From Paracoccus wurundjeri (GTDB lineage Bacteria > Pseudomonadota > Alphaproteobacteria > Rhodobacterales > Rhodobacteraceae), in contig NZ_JAUUTZ010000004.1 of the NCBI RefSeq assembly GCF_030678915.1, positions 1-64,000 of the forward strand: 64,000 bases of DNA, in the 5' to 3' direction. This document shows positions 8,196-17,222 of the stretch, piece by piece. A program made the position numbers and the translations under genes. Every line of letters starts with the position of its first letter. Position 1 is the first letter of the stretch. Below the pieces are notes generated by a model that saw only the letters and a program-made list of their open reading frames with translations, was not told the origin of the DNA and made no database searches.

Positions 8196-9356
8196 ATGTC
8201 ACTCTCCGTATTGATCGCACCTTCGGGGTTCAAGGAATCTCTGTCCGTCAATGATGTCGTGTTGGCTATCGCAGATGGCGTGACGCGAGCGATGCCGGAT
8301 GCCACGATCTTGTCTGCCCCAATGGTCGATGGTGGTGAGGGAACCACTGAAGCATTGATCCTGGCAACCGGTGGCAAGTTACACCACACTGTTGTCACCG
8401 GACCTGTAGGCAGGCCGGTCGATAGTTTCTGGGGTGAGCTTGGCGGCAATGGCCCGCGTACCGCGGTGATCGAAATGGCCGCTGCAGCGGGCCTTTCGCT
8501 GGTACCACAAGATCAGCGCAATCCCATGCTCACCACCAGTCGTGGTGTGGGTGAACTGATGCTTGAGGCGCTGGATCACGGGGTCGAGCGTATCCTTATC
8601 GGGTGCGGTGACAGCGGCATCAACGATGGTGGCGCGGGCATGGCCTGCGCCCTCGGCGCGCGATTGCTGGATCGGAATGGATGTGATTTGCCCGATGGCG
8701 GCGGCGCTTTGGGTCAGTTGGCGAGACTGGACATATCCGGCCTGGATCCACGGCTGAAGAGGACGCGGATCGACGCAGCTGTAAACTGGCACAACATGCT
8801 GCTTGGCGCCAAAGGTGTCGCGCGTGTCTTTGGTCCCCAAAAAGGAGCCACGCCCGAGCAGGTTCGGGAATTGGAACGTGGTCTCGTGAATTGGTCAAAA
8901 TATCTGCTAACAACAACAGGTTGCGATGTCGCGACAGCACCGGGCGCCGGGGCTTCCGGAGGTCTCGGAGCCGGATTGATCGCATGTGCGGGCGCCCGCC
9001 TGCATCCCCGGTTCGATATCATGCGGCAATATCTGGATTTCGACCGCTTGCTTGACAAAGCCGATCTCGTCATTACCGCAGAAGGCTCGCTGGACGGGCA
9101 GAGTCCCTATGGCAAGGTTCCCTGCGAAGTTGCACGCCGAGCCGCTGCGAAAGGTATCCCGACCATCGCCTTGGCGGGCACGATCGGGAAAGGGGCGCAA
9201 CATACATTCGACCATGGCATCTCGGCTTTCGCGTCGATCGTCAAGCGCCCCTGCACTCTGGAAGATGCGATCCGCAAAGGTGAAAAATTACTGCGCCGCG
9301 CGGCGGAAGATGCAATCAGAATGTTGCAAGTCGGCCAGAAACTGGCGTTGCGGTAG
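8196..9356 (+). CDS. glycerate kinase (GarK/GlxK family)
   Basis: The 386-residue product begins with the family signature LIAPSGFKESLS and continues with APMVDGGEGTTEAL, CGDSGINDGGAGMACALG and APGAGASGGLGAGLIA, all hallmarks of type I glycerate kinases. The length is typical (about 380). The reaction is ATP-dependent phosphorylation of D-glycerate to 2-phosphoglycerate in the cytoplasm, the last step of glyoxylate/tartronate or galactarate use. The start at 8196 is chosen because AGGAAAGG lies upstream and the homologous N-terminus begins there; a longer in-frame extension starts at 8154. It forms a likely two-gene unit with the preceding permease. Confidence 0.92.
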   Translation: MSLSVLIAPSGFKESLSVNDVVLAIADGVTRAMPDATILSAPMVDGGEGTTEALILATGGKLHHTVVTGPVGRPVDSFWGELGGNGPRTAVIEMAAAAGLSLVPQDQRNPMLTTSRGVGELMLEALDHGVERILIGCGDSGINDGGAGMACALGARLLDRNGCDLPDGGGALGQLARLDISGLDPRLKRTRIDAAVNWHNMLLGAKGVARVFGPQKGATPEQVRELERGLVNWSKYLLTTTGCDVATAPGAGASGGLGAGLIACAGARLHPRFDIMRQYLDFDRLLDKADLVITAEGSLDGQSPYGKVPCEVARRAAAKGIPTIALAGTIGKGAQHTFDHGISAFASIVKRPCTLEDAIRKGEKLLRRAAEDAIRMLQVGQKLALR

Positions 9357-10168
9357 TCCCGATATATGCATGCAATCCGGGCTGATCTGTAAATAGGTCA
9401 TGGAAGTATAATCACTGGGTAAAGCCGCTATTCTGCCTACCAGTTTTTGACAGCCGCAAGCCGGAGTTTTTGGCCTTGGTCACGGCGGCGGGCCGGCGGC
9501 GCCGCCAGGAAAGTGCAGTGCGCTTGGGGCATTGATCCGGGTTTGAATGCCTGATGAGTGACAAGTTTATCCAGTGTTTCGGGTAAGTCATGCGCCTTCA
9601 AATAATCCCGGCTTGCGACAAGCTTTCCCTGGCTCATCCCGAAGCGCTTCTCGATAAGGTTGAAGACCTGAGGGCAGGCCTTCCTGATCGCGCAATCGAA
9701 ACCTCTGACGGTTCTAGGACGAGGGTGCGGAGCTTCACGAACCTTGGCAGTCCTTGTGAGGCCATGATACGATCTCACCGGCTGTGACCGGGCTAGCTTG
9801 TATGCCCATTGCACGATTTTGTACTTACTGCGGCCGGGCGGACGTTGACCGACTGCAGGGGAAGGCTGGCTAGCCGGCGGACTCTCACGTGATGACCGGC
9901 ACCGATATTATGCAGTATGGGGGCGATTTCATTCGATCGCTGCATGTTGTCCTTGATCAACTGGATACTTGACCGAGGACAACGACATCCACCTTGAAAA
10001 ACGGAGTATACCTGTTCCTGACTGGGGCACCTATCGAAACAGGCGGTCCGCACGGCTGACGCACAAAGTTTGCGATCATTTTCCGGCTGACATCCTGCAC
10101 GGACGCGGCAGTGCAGGTTCAATTTTGCGCTTCCGAGGAACGCATTACAGTGGGTATGCAGAAATACT
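9357..10168. other. intergenic region without a recognised gene
   Basis: Some 800 bases lie between the glycerate kinase gene and the operator of the tctCBA operon. A minus-strand open frame at 9437-9814 (125 codons) lacks a convincing ribosome site and matches nothing I know. Codon structure is poor and no inverted repeats of an insertion sequence are evident. It may be decayed DNA. Confidence 0.4.
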
Positions 10169-10192
10169 TGAATTTCTGTATACAAGAATTCA
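10169..10192. promoter_or_regulatory. GntR-type operator upstream of tctCBA
   Basis: A 24-base near-palindrome (20 of 24 positions symmetrical) has outer arms TGAATT and AATTCA and a perfect core TGTATACA at 10177-10184. Cores of the form TTGTATACAA are typical for FCD-type GntR regulators. It lies 54 bases before the tctC start, and the operon ends with such a regulator gene (13274-13984), so autoregulation by substrate-responsive repression is likely. Confidence 0.6.
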
Positions 10193-10245
10193 GAAAAATG
10201 ATACCGCTCATCCCGGAGGAGAATCCAGTCTATGGGAGGAATGTC

Positions 10246-11190
10246 ATGAAACTGTTCCAGCTCGCATTCGCTGCGACCGCAATTTTTGCGCCTTTTGCAG
10301 TACAGGCTGAGGACTATCCCAGCCGCGACACCACTTTAGTCGTGCAAAGCTCTGCCGGCGGCGGTAGCGATATATTTGCCCGCACGATCGCGAGCCAACT
10401 TAGCGAGCTCGACATCGTGGACCGTCAACTGCTCGTCGAAAATCGCCCCGGTGGCTCTGGCAGTGTTGCCTATACCTACACGGCCGGACAGGCGGGCAAT
10501 CCTTATGTGTTGCAGACCATCGCCTCAAGTTTTTTCACCACCCCGCTACTTGGCCAGAGTCCTGTCGGACCGGATGATTTTACGCCAATTGCTGTGATTG
10601 CAATCGATCCCTATGTGCTCGCGGTGGGCGCGAACAGCGAATACGAAACGCTGGAAGAGCTTGTTGCCGCGGGTTCGATCAGTGCTGGCACCACCGGTGT
10701 TGTCAATGATCAGACGATCCTGGCCGCGCTGCTCGATGAGGCAAGCGGGCTCAAAATCCGTTCGGTTCCTTTCGATGGTTCGGGCGAAGAGATGAGTGCC
10801 GTTCTTGGCGGTCATATCGATGCGATCTTTGGCAATCCCTCTGAGATCTTGCAGCAGATCGAAGCAGGTGATCTGCGTGCCCTCGCGGTGTCTACCGATA
10901 AGCGGCTGGATTCTCTTCCCGATGTGCCGAGTTTCACCGAACTTGGATATGATATCGCGCATAGTCAGATCCGGGCTATTGTGATGCCAAAGGATGTACC
11001 TGACGTTGCGGTTTCCTACTGGACTGACGCATTCGAGCAACTCGCCAATTCGGAACTGTGGCACACAAAATATCTAGAGCCCAACAATATAGAGGCAGCG
11101 TTCATCGCTGGTGACGATCTCAAGGCCTTGTTCGATGAGACTACGGTCAGTTTCGAAAGCCAGATGCAGAAAGCCGGGCTTATCCAGTAA
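10246..11190 (+). CDS. TctC/Bug family substrate-binding protein of a tripartite tricarboxylate transporter
   Basis: The 314-residue protein starts at 10246, 5 bases after GGGAGGA, and has a signal peptide (MKLFQLAFAATAIFAPFAVQA). The mature protein has Bug-family marks: an early PSRDTTLVVQSSAGGGSDIFARTI-like segment, a VENRPGGSGSVA loop, and PFDGSGEEMSAVLGGHIDAIFG. It binds a carboxylate in the periplasm and delivers it to TctAB. The gene order tctC-tctB-tctA-gntR followed by an enolase-family enzyme and an RraA-like aldolase points to an aldarate or hydroxy-dicarboxylate ligand. A hairpin directly after the stop may raise its level relative to the membrane genes. Confidence 0.9.
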   Translation: MKLFQLAFAATAIFAPFAVQAEDYPSRDTTLVVQSSAGGGSDIFARTIASQLSELDIVDRQLLVENRPGGSGSVAYTYTAGQAGNPYVLQTIASSFFTTPLLGQSPVGPDDFTPIAVIAIDPYVLAVGANSEYETLEELVAAGSISAGTTGVVNDQTILAALLDEASGLKIRSVPFDGSGEEMSAVLGGHIDAIFGNPSEILQQIEAGDLRALAVSTDKRLDSLPDVPSFTELGYDIAHSQIRAIVMPKDVPDVAVSYWTDAFEQLANSELWHTKYLEPNNIEAAFIAGDDLKALFDETTVSFESQMQKAGLIQ

Positions 11191-11217
11191 CTCGCGCCGC
11201 GAGATTATTGCGCGAGT
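11190..11217 (+). terminator. intra-operon hairpin after tctC
   Basis: Perfect 7-base arms ACTCGCG (11190-11196) and CGCGAGT (11211-11217) enclose a 14-base loop between the tctC stop and tctB start. There is no T-run, so it is more likely an mRNA-stabilising or partial-termination hairpin that favours binding-protein expression than a full terminator. Confidence 0.4.
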
Positions 11218-11250
11218 CCAGAACGCAACTCAACTATATGGGGAAGATCC

Positions 11251-11757
11251 GTGAAAATCGAAATATCGATGCTTGATGTCGTTGCTTCGGCATTAATTTT
11301 GCTTTTCGGTCTCTATGTGCTGGTTCAGGCTTGGCAGTTCGGAATCACCAGCGAGACAGGCCCCGGTTCAGGAACCTTCCCGCTTGTGGCGGGGACCTTC
11401 ATTACCATTTTTTCGGTACTGAACCTGACACGAAGTATTCGAACCCATTCGACAAAAAAGTCTGTGGATCCAACCGATTCAGAGCTTGACGCCCCAGCTA
11501 TACATGCGGGTGAGCTTGGCAAGGTCGTCATTATCGTGACGCTGATCGCTATCTACCTGGCGCTTTTTCCGATACTGGGCGCATTTTTACACCTGCCGCT
11601 CCTCATGATTGCTGTCAGTCTCGTCATTCACTGGCGGACCGATCTGCGGTGGCTTGTCACGATCGCCGCGATTTCGGTGCTTTTCACCATCGCCTGCTAC
11701 TACATCTTCGAAATTTTCCTTCGGGTTCTGCTTCCCGAAGGTCCTTTTGGATTCTGA
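11251..11757 (+). CDS. TctB family small membrane subunit
   Basis: The 168-residue protein has four hydrophobic segments (about 8-28, 42-60, 90-110 and 120-160), the topology of TctB. The N-terminal helix is followed by TSETGPGSGTFPLVAG, which matches the conserved loop of the family. Translation starts at GTG with GGGAAG upstream. It assists the large TctA permease in cation-coupled uptake of the carboxylate bound by TctC. It sits between tctC and tctA, 15 bases before the latter. Confidence 0.88.
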   Translation: MKIEISMLDVVASALILLFGLYVLVQAWQFGITSETGPGSGTFPLVAGTFITIFSVLNLTRSIRTHSTKKSVDPTDSELDAPAIHAGELGKVVIIVTLIAIYLALFPILGAFLHLPLLMIAVSLVIHWRTDLRWLVTIAAISVLFTIACYYIFEIFLRVLLPEGPFGF

Positions 11758-11772
11758 TTCCGCGAGAGCTCA

Positions 11773-13281
11773 ATGGAAATCTTCGATCTTCTCTTGTCCG
11801 GCCTTGGTTCTGCATTAACGATGCAGAACCTTTTGGCGACTTTTGTCGGCGTGCTATTGGGGCTTTTTGTTGGCGCATTGCCGGCGCTTGGTCCGGCAGC
11901 AGGTGTTGCCATCATGTTGCCGGCCATCGTCAATCTTGATCCCACCGTCGCTATAGCGGGCCTTGCCGGAGTTTATTATGGGGCGATGTATGGCGGCGCC
12001 GTCACGTCGATTCTGATCGGTGTGCCGGGTGATTCCGCAGCCATGATGACCACGTTGGACGGTTACCCCATGGCCAAGAAGGGCGAAGCGGGGCGCGCAC
12101 TTGGCATGGCAGTTTACGCAAGTTTCACCGGAGGCATCATCAGCCTGTTGCTGATGACTTTCCTGGCGGCTTGGATTGCGCGTGCGGCACTCGCCTTTGG
12201 TCCCGCAGAGATGACGGCACTGATTGTGCTCGCGCTCTGTCTCGTAACCGTCCTGGGAGGTGAGGATGCCTACAAGGGCTTCATAGGGCTTGGTCTTGGA
12301 TTATGGGTCGGAATGGTTGGTCTTGATCCGATTTCGGGTACGCCACGCTTTACATTTCAGTCGATCCATCTGCTGGAAGGTATAGATTTCACGATCGTGG
12401 TTGTTGGCCTGTACGGGCTGGGCCAGATGTTCGCTGCACTCGGCAATACTGCAAGTTCCCGGCGCGAGAAGGCAGAATATTCCGTGGCGAGTCTTTTCCC
12501 GCACTTTGCGGATTTCCTGCACTGTAAATGGACATTGCTTTCAAGTGCACTGATCGGTTTCTTCGTCGGCATCCTGCCAGGAGCAGGTGCGACAGCGGCA
12601 ACGGTTTTTGCATATGCGACCGCCAAACGTAGCTCCAAATCGCCTGAAAAGTTCGGTAAAGGTGCCATTGAAGGTGTTGCTGCGCCGGAAGCGGCTAACA
12701 ATGCTGCCTCCTATTCGGCGATGATACCGCTATTCACATTGGGTATCCCTGGCTCCGGCACCACAGCGGTGATGCTGGGTGGCCTTCTGATGCTCGGGTT
12801 GGAACCGGGGCCGCGTCTGTTTGCGCAGCAGCCCGAATTCATCTGGACGCTGTTCGGGACCTTTTATGTTGGGAATGTGGTGCTCGTCTTCCTCACACTT
12901 CTGCTGATCCCCCTGCTTGCCGCTTTGGTGTTCGTTCGCATCTCGGTGCTATTCCCGGTCGTGGTCGCAGTGGTGATCTTTGGTATCTACTCGGTCAGCT
13001 ACAACGTTGCGGATGTCATGATCTGCCTCGCTTTCGGCCTTGCGGGTTATCTGTTCCAGAAACTCGAATACCCGGTGCTGCCAATCCTTTTGGGCGTGAT
13101 CCTTGGCCCGCTGCTTGAACGTTCGATCAGACGCAGTCTCATCATCAGCGAGGGTGATCTTTCGGTATTCTGGCACAGTACGATTGCTTCTGTCGTGCTG
13201 GTCGTCGCAGTGTTGCTCATTATCTGGGCTATCGTTGCGCCGCTGATCCGACATAATAAAAAGGTATCCCCGCATGCTTGA
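11773..13281 (+). CDS. TctA family large permease subunit
   Basis: The 502-residue polytopic protein carries the TctA signatures: GALPALGPAAGVAIMLP near the N-terminus, YYGAMYGGAVTSILIGVPGD, and the repeat motif GILPGAGATAATVFAYATAK with GIPGSGTTAVMLGGLLMLG in the second half. It is the transport channel of the tripartite tricarboxylate transporter in the inner membrane. The 3' end overlaps the start of the GntR gene by 8 bases, so regulator and transporter are translationally linked. Confidence 0.93.
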   Translation: MEIFDLLLSGLGSALTMQNLLATFVGVLLGLFVGALPALGPAAGVAIMLPAIVNLDPTVAIAGLAGVYYGAMYGGAVTSILIGVPGDSAAMMTTLDGYPMAKKGEAGRALGMAVYASFTGGIISLLLMTFLAAWIARAALAFGPAEMTALIVLALCLVTVLGGEDAYKGFIGLGLGLWVGMVGLDPISGTPRFTFQSIHLLEGIDFTIVVVGLYGLGQMFAALGNTASSRREKAEYSVASLFPHFADFLHCKWTLLSSALIGFFVGILPGAGATAATVFAYATAKRSSKSPEKFGKGAIEGVAAPEAANNAASYSAMIPLFTLGIPGSGTTAVMLGGLLMLGLEPGPRLFAQQPEFIWTLFGTFYVGNVVLVFLTLLLIPLLAALVFVRISVLFPVVVAVVIFGIYSVSYNVADVMICLAFGLAGYLFQKLEYPVLPILLGVILGPLLERSIRRSLIISEGDLSVFWHSTIASVVLVVAVLLIIWAIVAPLIRHNKKVSPHA

Positions 13282-13984
13282 TCCATCGACCTACACACGT
13301 GCGCGCGGCGGGACTATCGGAGACTCCGTTTCGGCATGGGCTTTCGAAGAGCTTTCTCGCCGCATCGTCGAGGGTGAGCTTGCTCCGTGTGAAAAAATCA
13401 CGGAGGAAAGCCTCGTTCGTGATCTGGGGATCAGCCGGACTCCTCTTCGCGAAGCAATCAAGCAACTCGAGGAGCTTGGGTTGATCGAGCGGCAGCGCAA
13501 TCGCACCCTGCGGGTTGCGCCGTTGCAAAGCACGGAACTGATCGAACTCGTCCGCCTGCGCGAACATATCGAAGGACTCGCCGCGTATGAGGTTGCAAAG
13601 CTGGTCGCCGAAGGCGCCGTGGAAACCGAAAAGCTCTGGGCCGTCATCGAGACAATTGAAAATGCCGAAATCCGGCTGGAGGGATCGGCGCGCATAGATC
13701 GGATCTTCGCTCTTGGGACAGAGTTTCATGCTGAACTGGTCGAACTGTCGGGCATGCGGCGCGTCGTGCGGATTCATGGCGGTCTGCAACTGGCGCTCGC
13801 CCGTTACCGTTTGGTGAATGCTCGCGATCAGCGTCGCCTCAACCATCGGTCTGCCGAACACAGGGCAATTCTCGAGGCAGTAGAAAGCGGCAATCCCGAA
13901 AAGGCCGAGACTGCCATGCGTGCCCATATTCGCGAGGGTCTGCGTGCCTATACTACCAATCCCGACGATGGAACGCACGCGTAG
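13274..13984 (+). CDS. GntR family regulator, FCD subfamily
   Basis: The 236-residue protein has an N-terminal winged helix (about 18-85) with ITEESLVRDLGISRTPLREAIKQLEELGLI, the GntR recognition region, and a helical FCD ligand domain (about 95-220) with metal/ligand residues in FHAEL and the final RSAEHRAILEAVESG block. It overlaps tctA and precedes the dehydratase gene, so it most likely represses the tct operon and releases it when the substrate is present. The TGTATACA dyad at 10177-10184 is the probable binding site. Confidence 0.9.
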   Translation: MLDPSTYTRARGGTIGDSVSAWAFEELSRRIVEGELAPCEKITEESLVRDLGISRTPLREAIKQLEELGLIERQRNRTLRVAPLQSTELIELVRLREHIEGLAAYEVAKLVAEGAVETEKLWAVIETIENAEIRLEGSARIDRIFALGTEFHAELVELSGMRRVVRIHGGLQLALARYRLVNARDQRRLNHRSAEHRAILEAVESGNPEKAETAMRAHIREGLRAYTTNPDDGTHA

Positions 13985-14032
13985 AATTTCAATGTGCTTT
14001 TCAACTAACCTGAAGGAGGCAAAGGCCACCCC

Positions 14033-15193
14033 ATGATGAATCAGACCTACGCGTTCGAAGCGGATTTCGTAGCCAGCAAACAGTATATCACGCGTGCAAC
14101 AATCCATAATATCCGTGGCGTACCAATCCCGCCGCCGCCCTTCCGCGACCGTCCCAAGACCGAGGGCGCTCTGCTTTTGGAACTTGAAACCAATGACGGG
14201 ATCATAGGTTACGCGACCAGCGGCTATGCCCATCACTCGGCGATCCATCTCATCAATGAATTCATGGCGCCCCGTATCATCGAAGCGCGGGTAGATCCGT
14301 TCCGCACGGATTTGATCGCCGGGCTGTTCGATCGCCACACCTGGGAACGCGCGTTGGGACGGATGTTCAATATCGCGCTCGCCATGATCGATATCGCCTG
14401 CTGGGACATCAAGGGCAAGGCGGTCGGCAAGCCTGTGCATCACCTGCTGGGAGGTGCGCGTGACCGCGTGCCGGTCTATGTAACGCATGGAGCTGCCTAT
14501 GAGGGTGCGCCAACCTATTCCCGCGAAGAACTGGCCAAGGAGGCCGCGCATCTGGTCGGGCTGGGCTGCACCCATCTGAAGAACACGGTCGGTCGTCAGC
14601 GTATCCCTGATCCTGTCGATGATTATCATCGCATGGCGGCGATGCGCGAAGCCGTGGGAGCCGACATCAAGCTGTCGATGGATGGTAATCTGCGCATGAC
14701 ATTGCCGCAGGCGATGAAGCTTTGCCAGATGTGCGAGGAGCTCGATATTGCTTTCATCGAGGAACCCATCCATTATAACGATCCGCGCAACCTCCACCAT
14801 CTGCGCATGAAAACCACGATTCCGGTTGCCGCCGCAGAGAATGAACGTTTCTCGACGCTACAGCTTCTTCAGGCTGACGCGGTGGATATCATCCAGCCGA
14901 ATATCAACAATGATGGCGGCATCACTGCGGCGATACGGAACGCGGCGGTTGCCCGTGCCTTTAACGTGCCGCTGGGTCACGGAAACGGAAACGGGCCGCA
15001 CAATATCGCACTGCATGCCGGTTTGCAGCATGGCGGGCTGGTCGAGTACCATTTTCACAAATGGATGGCCTATAATGCGATCTTCAAAGAGGTTCCGCAG
15101 CCCAAAGATGGCTGGCTGGATGTCAGCCAGAAGCCCGGACTGGGACTCGAACCCAAGGACGGGTTGATCGCGGAATACGCCGTCAAGGTCTGA
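14033..15193 (+). CDS. enolase superfamily dehydratase/racemase (mandelate racemase subgroup)
   Basis: The 386-residue protein has the capping domain and TIM barrel of the superfamily. Metal ligands are visible as Asp217 (SMDGN), Glu243 (FIEEP) and Glu269 (AAENE). The acid/base residues are Lys183 (in HLKNTVG, not the usual KxK) and the His316 / Asp294 pair (LGHGNG; QPNINNDGG), placing it in the mandelate racemase subgroup, whose members mostly dehydrate aldonic or aldaric acids. The exact sugar acid cannot be read from sequence. AGGAGG is 13 bases upstream. It follows the tct operon and precedes the RraA-like gene, consistent with a transport-dehydration-cleavage pathway. Confidence 0.85.
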   Translation: MMNQTYAFEADFVASKQYITRATIHNIRGVPIPPPPFRDRPKTEGALLLELETNDGIIGYATSGYAHHSAIHLINEFMAPRIIEARVDPFRTDLIAGLFDRHTWERALGRMFNIALAMIDIACWDIKGKAVGKPVHHLLGGARDRVPVYVTHGAAYEGAPTYSREELAKEAAHLVGLGCTHLKNTVGRQRIPDPVDDYHRMAAMREAVGADIKLSMDGNLRMTLPQAMKLCQMCEELDIAFIEEPIHYNDPRNLHHLRMKTTIPVAAAENERFSTLQLLQADAVDIIQPNINNDGGITAAIRNAAVARAFNVPLGHGNGNGPHNIALHAGLQHGGLVEYHFHKWMAYNAIFKEVPQPKDGWLDVSQKPGLGLEPKDGLIAEYAVKV

Positions 15194-15204
15194 ACCCGCC
15201 AACC

Positions 15205-15229
15205 TTCCGGGAAACGATCTGTCCCGGAA
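15205..15229 (+). terminator. probable terminator after the dehydratase gene
   Basis: Perfect arms TTCCGGG (15205-15211) and CCCGGAA (15223-15229) enclose an 11-base loop, followed by the weak T-rich TTGTTG. It sits 11 bases after the dehydratase stop codon. Confidence 0.5.
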
Positions 15230-15278
15230 TTGTTGCCAGATCAGCCCTATTTCACGGCATGGCGCGGGGTCGGGCAAA

Positions 15279-15442
15279 GGCATAACTGCTAATATCGTCC
15301 TGCCCGGGCGCGTGGCCACGCGGCGCATTATGGTTTGTTCGCTGAATATGCCGATATGATGAGTTTTCTGGCCAGGACTTGCGCTTCCTATGTCACCGGC
15401 AGCACGATCCGCGTCGATGGCGGCTATATCTCGAATATCTGA
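15279..15442 (+). pseudogene. C-terminal remnant of a short-chain dehydrogenase/reductase gene
   Basis: Two pieces in different frames match the end of classical SDR proteins. First GITANIVLPGRVATRR (15279-15326), equivalent to the GIxVNxVxPG segment; then, shifted by two bases, FAEYADMMSFLARTCASY followed by VTGSTIRVDGGYISNI and a stop at 15442, equivalent to the universal SYVTGxxIxVDGG end. The N-terminal Rossmann half is missing. The remnant ends 16 bases before the RraA-like gene, suggesting the intact cluster once encoded a hydroxy-acid dehydrogenase here. Confidence 0.7.
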
Positions 15443-15458
15443 ACAAGGGAATCACGAC

Positions 15459-16175
15459 ATGACGCTGACGCAAGAAGCCCGAACGATACTTATGAATGTG
15501 ACCACTGCGACGCTGACGACAATTCTGCTCAAGAAAGGATTGCGCAATGTCTGGATCCGTGGTGCGGCGCCGCTGCATTCCGGTCAGACGCGGCTGGTGG
15601 GCGAAGCCTTTACCCTGCGCTTCGTTCCCGCGCGCGAAGATCTGGCGACCCCGGCATCCTGGGGAAGTCCGATTTCGACCCGGGCGGCGATCGAGGATAT
15701 GCCTGAAGGCTGCATCGCCGTCATCGATGCAATGGGTGTCAGCGATGCCGGCGTTTTTGGCGATATCCTTTGCGCCCGCATGATGAAGCGCAAGGTAACT
15801 GCGATGATAACCGACGGTATGGTGCGCGATCTTGGCGGCGTGCTTGCCACCGGCCTGCCAGTCTGGTGCCGCGGTGCTTCAGCCCCGCCATCGGTGGCCG
15901 GGCTGACCTTTGTCGGTTGGAACGAGACGATCGGATGCGGGGGTGTTGCGGTGATCCCCGGGGATATCATCGTCGCCGACAGCGATGGGCCGGTGGTCAT
16001 TCCGAAAGATCTTCTGGAGGATGTTCTTATCGAAGCGCCTGCACAAGAAAAGATGGAAGGCTGGATCATCGACGAGGTCGAAAAAGGCGCAAGGCTGCCC
16101 GGTCTCTACCCGATGAACGCCGAGACAAAGGCGCGTTACGACGCATGGCTGACAAGCCAAGGCGGAACAGGATAA
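15459..16175 (+). CDS. RraA family aldolase / demethylmenaquinone methyltransferase-like protein
   Basis: With the ATG at 15459 the product has 238 residues, the usual size of RraA-like proteins. Family motifs include VGEAFTLRF, AVIDAMGVSDAGVFGDILCARMMKRKV, ITDGMVRDLGG and GGVAVIPGDIIVADSDGPVVIP; the G-D-x-x-x-A and R-D pairs match the metal/pyruvate site of HMG/CHA-type class II aldolases. It probably cleaves a 4-hydroxy-2-oxo acid or decarboxylates oxaloacetate after the upstream dehydratase has acted; the specificity is inferred. It overlaps nothing, and follows the SDR remnant by 16 bases. Confidence 0.85.
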   Translation: MTLTQEARTILMNVTTATLTTILLKKGLRNVWIRGAAPLHSGQTRLVGEAFTLRFVPAREDLATPASWGSPISTRAAIEDMPEGCIAVIDAMGVSDAGVFGDILCARMMKRKVTAMITDGMVRDLGGVLATGLPVWCRGASAPPSVAGLTFVGWNETIGCGGVAVIPGDIIVADSDGPVVIPKDLLEDVLIEAPAQEKMEGWIIDEVEKGARLPGLYPMNAETKARYDAWLTSQGGTG

Positions 16176-16472
16176 GCTTTCGCCCAAGTGCAAGGGCGTA
16201 CATGTCATGCCCTGGCAGCTTTCCAATGACTGGCCGTCCTGACCAATTGTCACCCGCCTGCGTCGCAAAGCCGTTGCGGGCGGTGTTTCATCTTCGGGTT
16301 TGGCCGCAGAGCCCGATCAATCCCAGACTACATTGCGCGCGGATCGCTGACAGCTTGCGATGTCTGTCGGCGAGCATTTGTTACCCGACACGCATCCTGC
16401 GCAGAAGTTAGCTATCCGATCTGCGCGACAGCGAAAGCGGAAAGAGATCCGCCCTGATCAATTGCGTCGCAG

Positions 16473-17192
16473 TCAACGTCGCCTGAGTGACATCCGATAG
16501 CTGAAACGGTCACCGGGATGCTGTGAGATCGAGATATAAATTGCGTTTCCCGCAGACTGATAGCGCCTTATGATCTCGAGCGCGGGGCTGCTGGGAATAG
16601 CTTGCAGGGTTTCTGCCGTTCTGTGGTCAAGCAGAACAGGGCGTATCGTCTGGATGACTTTATCGACAATTACGCCGAACCGCTCTGCGATCAGGTCGGC
16701 GATCAGGCCGCGCTGACCGGGCAACGATTTCGCGACCTCGGTATATTCGGGCGATATGTAATTGTCAGTCCAGCAGATTGGCGGCGCGTCAGAATTCGGC
16801 TCGATCCGCATGACACTGACCAGATACCATCGTTTGCCGGGTGCGCAGCCCATCCGTCGCGCCAGTTCCTCATCGGCGACGATCTCTTTCTGATCAATAT
16901 GCACCCGCTCGGTTGCGGCGCCGAAATGGGCCAGTTCTTCGAGCGATGCCGTAGAGGCGTTATATCCGCCCGGATTCGCGGCGATGACCCGCGTTCCCAC
17001 GCCCTTCTGCCGCGTGATGAACCCCATCGCTTCGAGGCGGTCAAGTGCTGCGCGGACTGTGGCGCGGCTGACGCCGCGTTGCGCGGCGATTTCGAGTTCG
17101 GTCGGCATCAGCGAGCCGACGGCATAATCGCCGCTCTTGATCGCCCGAACCAGATACTCGGACAATTCTGCGTAAATGGGCTGATTGCGCAT
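16473..17192 (-). CDS. GntR family regulator, HutC/UTRA subfamily
   Basis: The 239-residue protein has an N-terminal winged helix (residues about 5-72, with GSLMPTELEIAAQRGVSRATVRAALDRLEAMGFI) and a C-terminal UTRA ligand domain (about 95-235, ending with ISISQHPGDRFSYRMSLRR). GGGAGGG lies 7 bases before the start. It is divergent from the truncated TRAP permease, with only about 30 bases between them, so its natural promoter region may have been altered by the deletion that removed the permease N-terminus. It is a candidate regulator of the tartrate genes. Confidence 0.88.
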   Translation of the reverse strand: MRNQPIYAELSEYLVRAIKSGDYAVGSLMPTELEIAAQRGVSRATVRAALDRLEAMGFITRQKGVGTRVIAANPGGYNASTASLEELAHFGAATERVHIDQKEIVADEELARRMGCAPGKRWYLVSVMRIEPNSDAPPICWTDNYISPEYTEVAKSLPGQRGLIADLIAERFGVIVDKVIQTIRPVLLDHRTAETLQAIPSSPALEIIRRYQSAGNAIYISISQHPGDRFSYRMSLRRR

Positions 17193-17222
17193 TCAGACAC
17201 CCTCCCGTGGGTTTTTATCCCT

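Noticed and set aside
9437-9814. 125-codon minus-strand open frame
   Set aside because: No ribosome site, no recognisable domain, proline/arginine-rich shadow-like composition.
13229-14800. 523-codon minus-strand open frame
   Set aside because: Lies antisense to the GntR and enolase-superfamily genes; composition is that of a shadow frame.
16602-17222. Upstream extension of the TRAP permease frame
   Set aside because: It is antisense to the GntR/UTRA gene and lacks TRAP similarity; the true permease N-terminus is missing.
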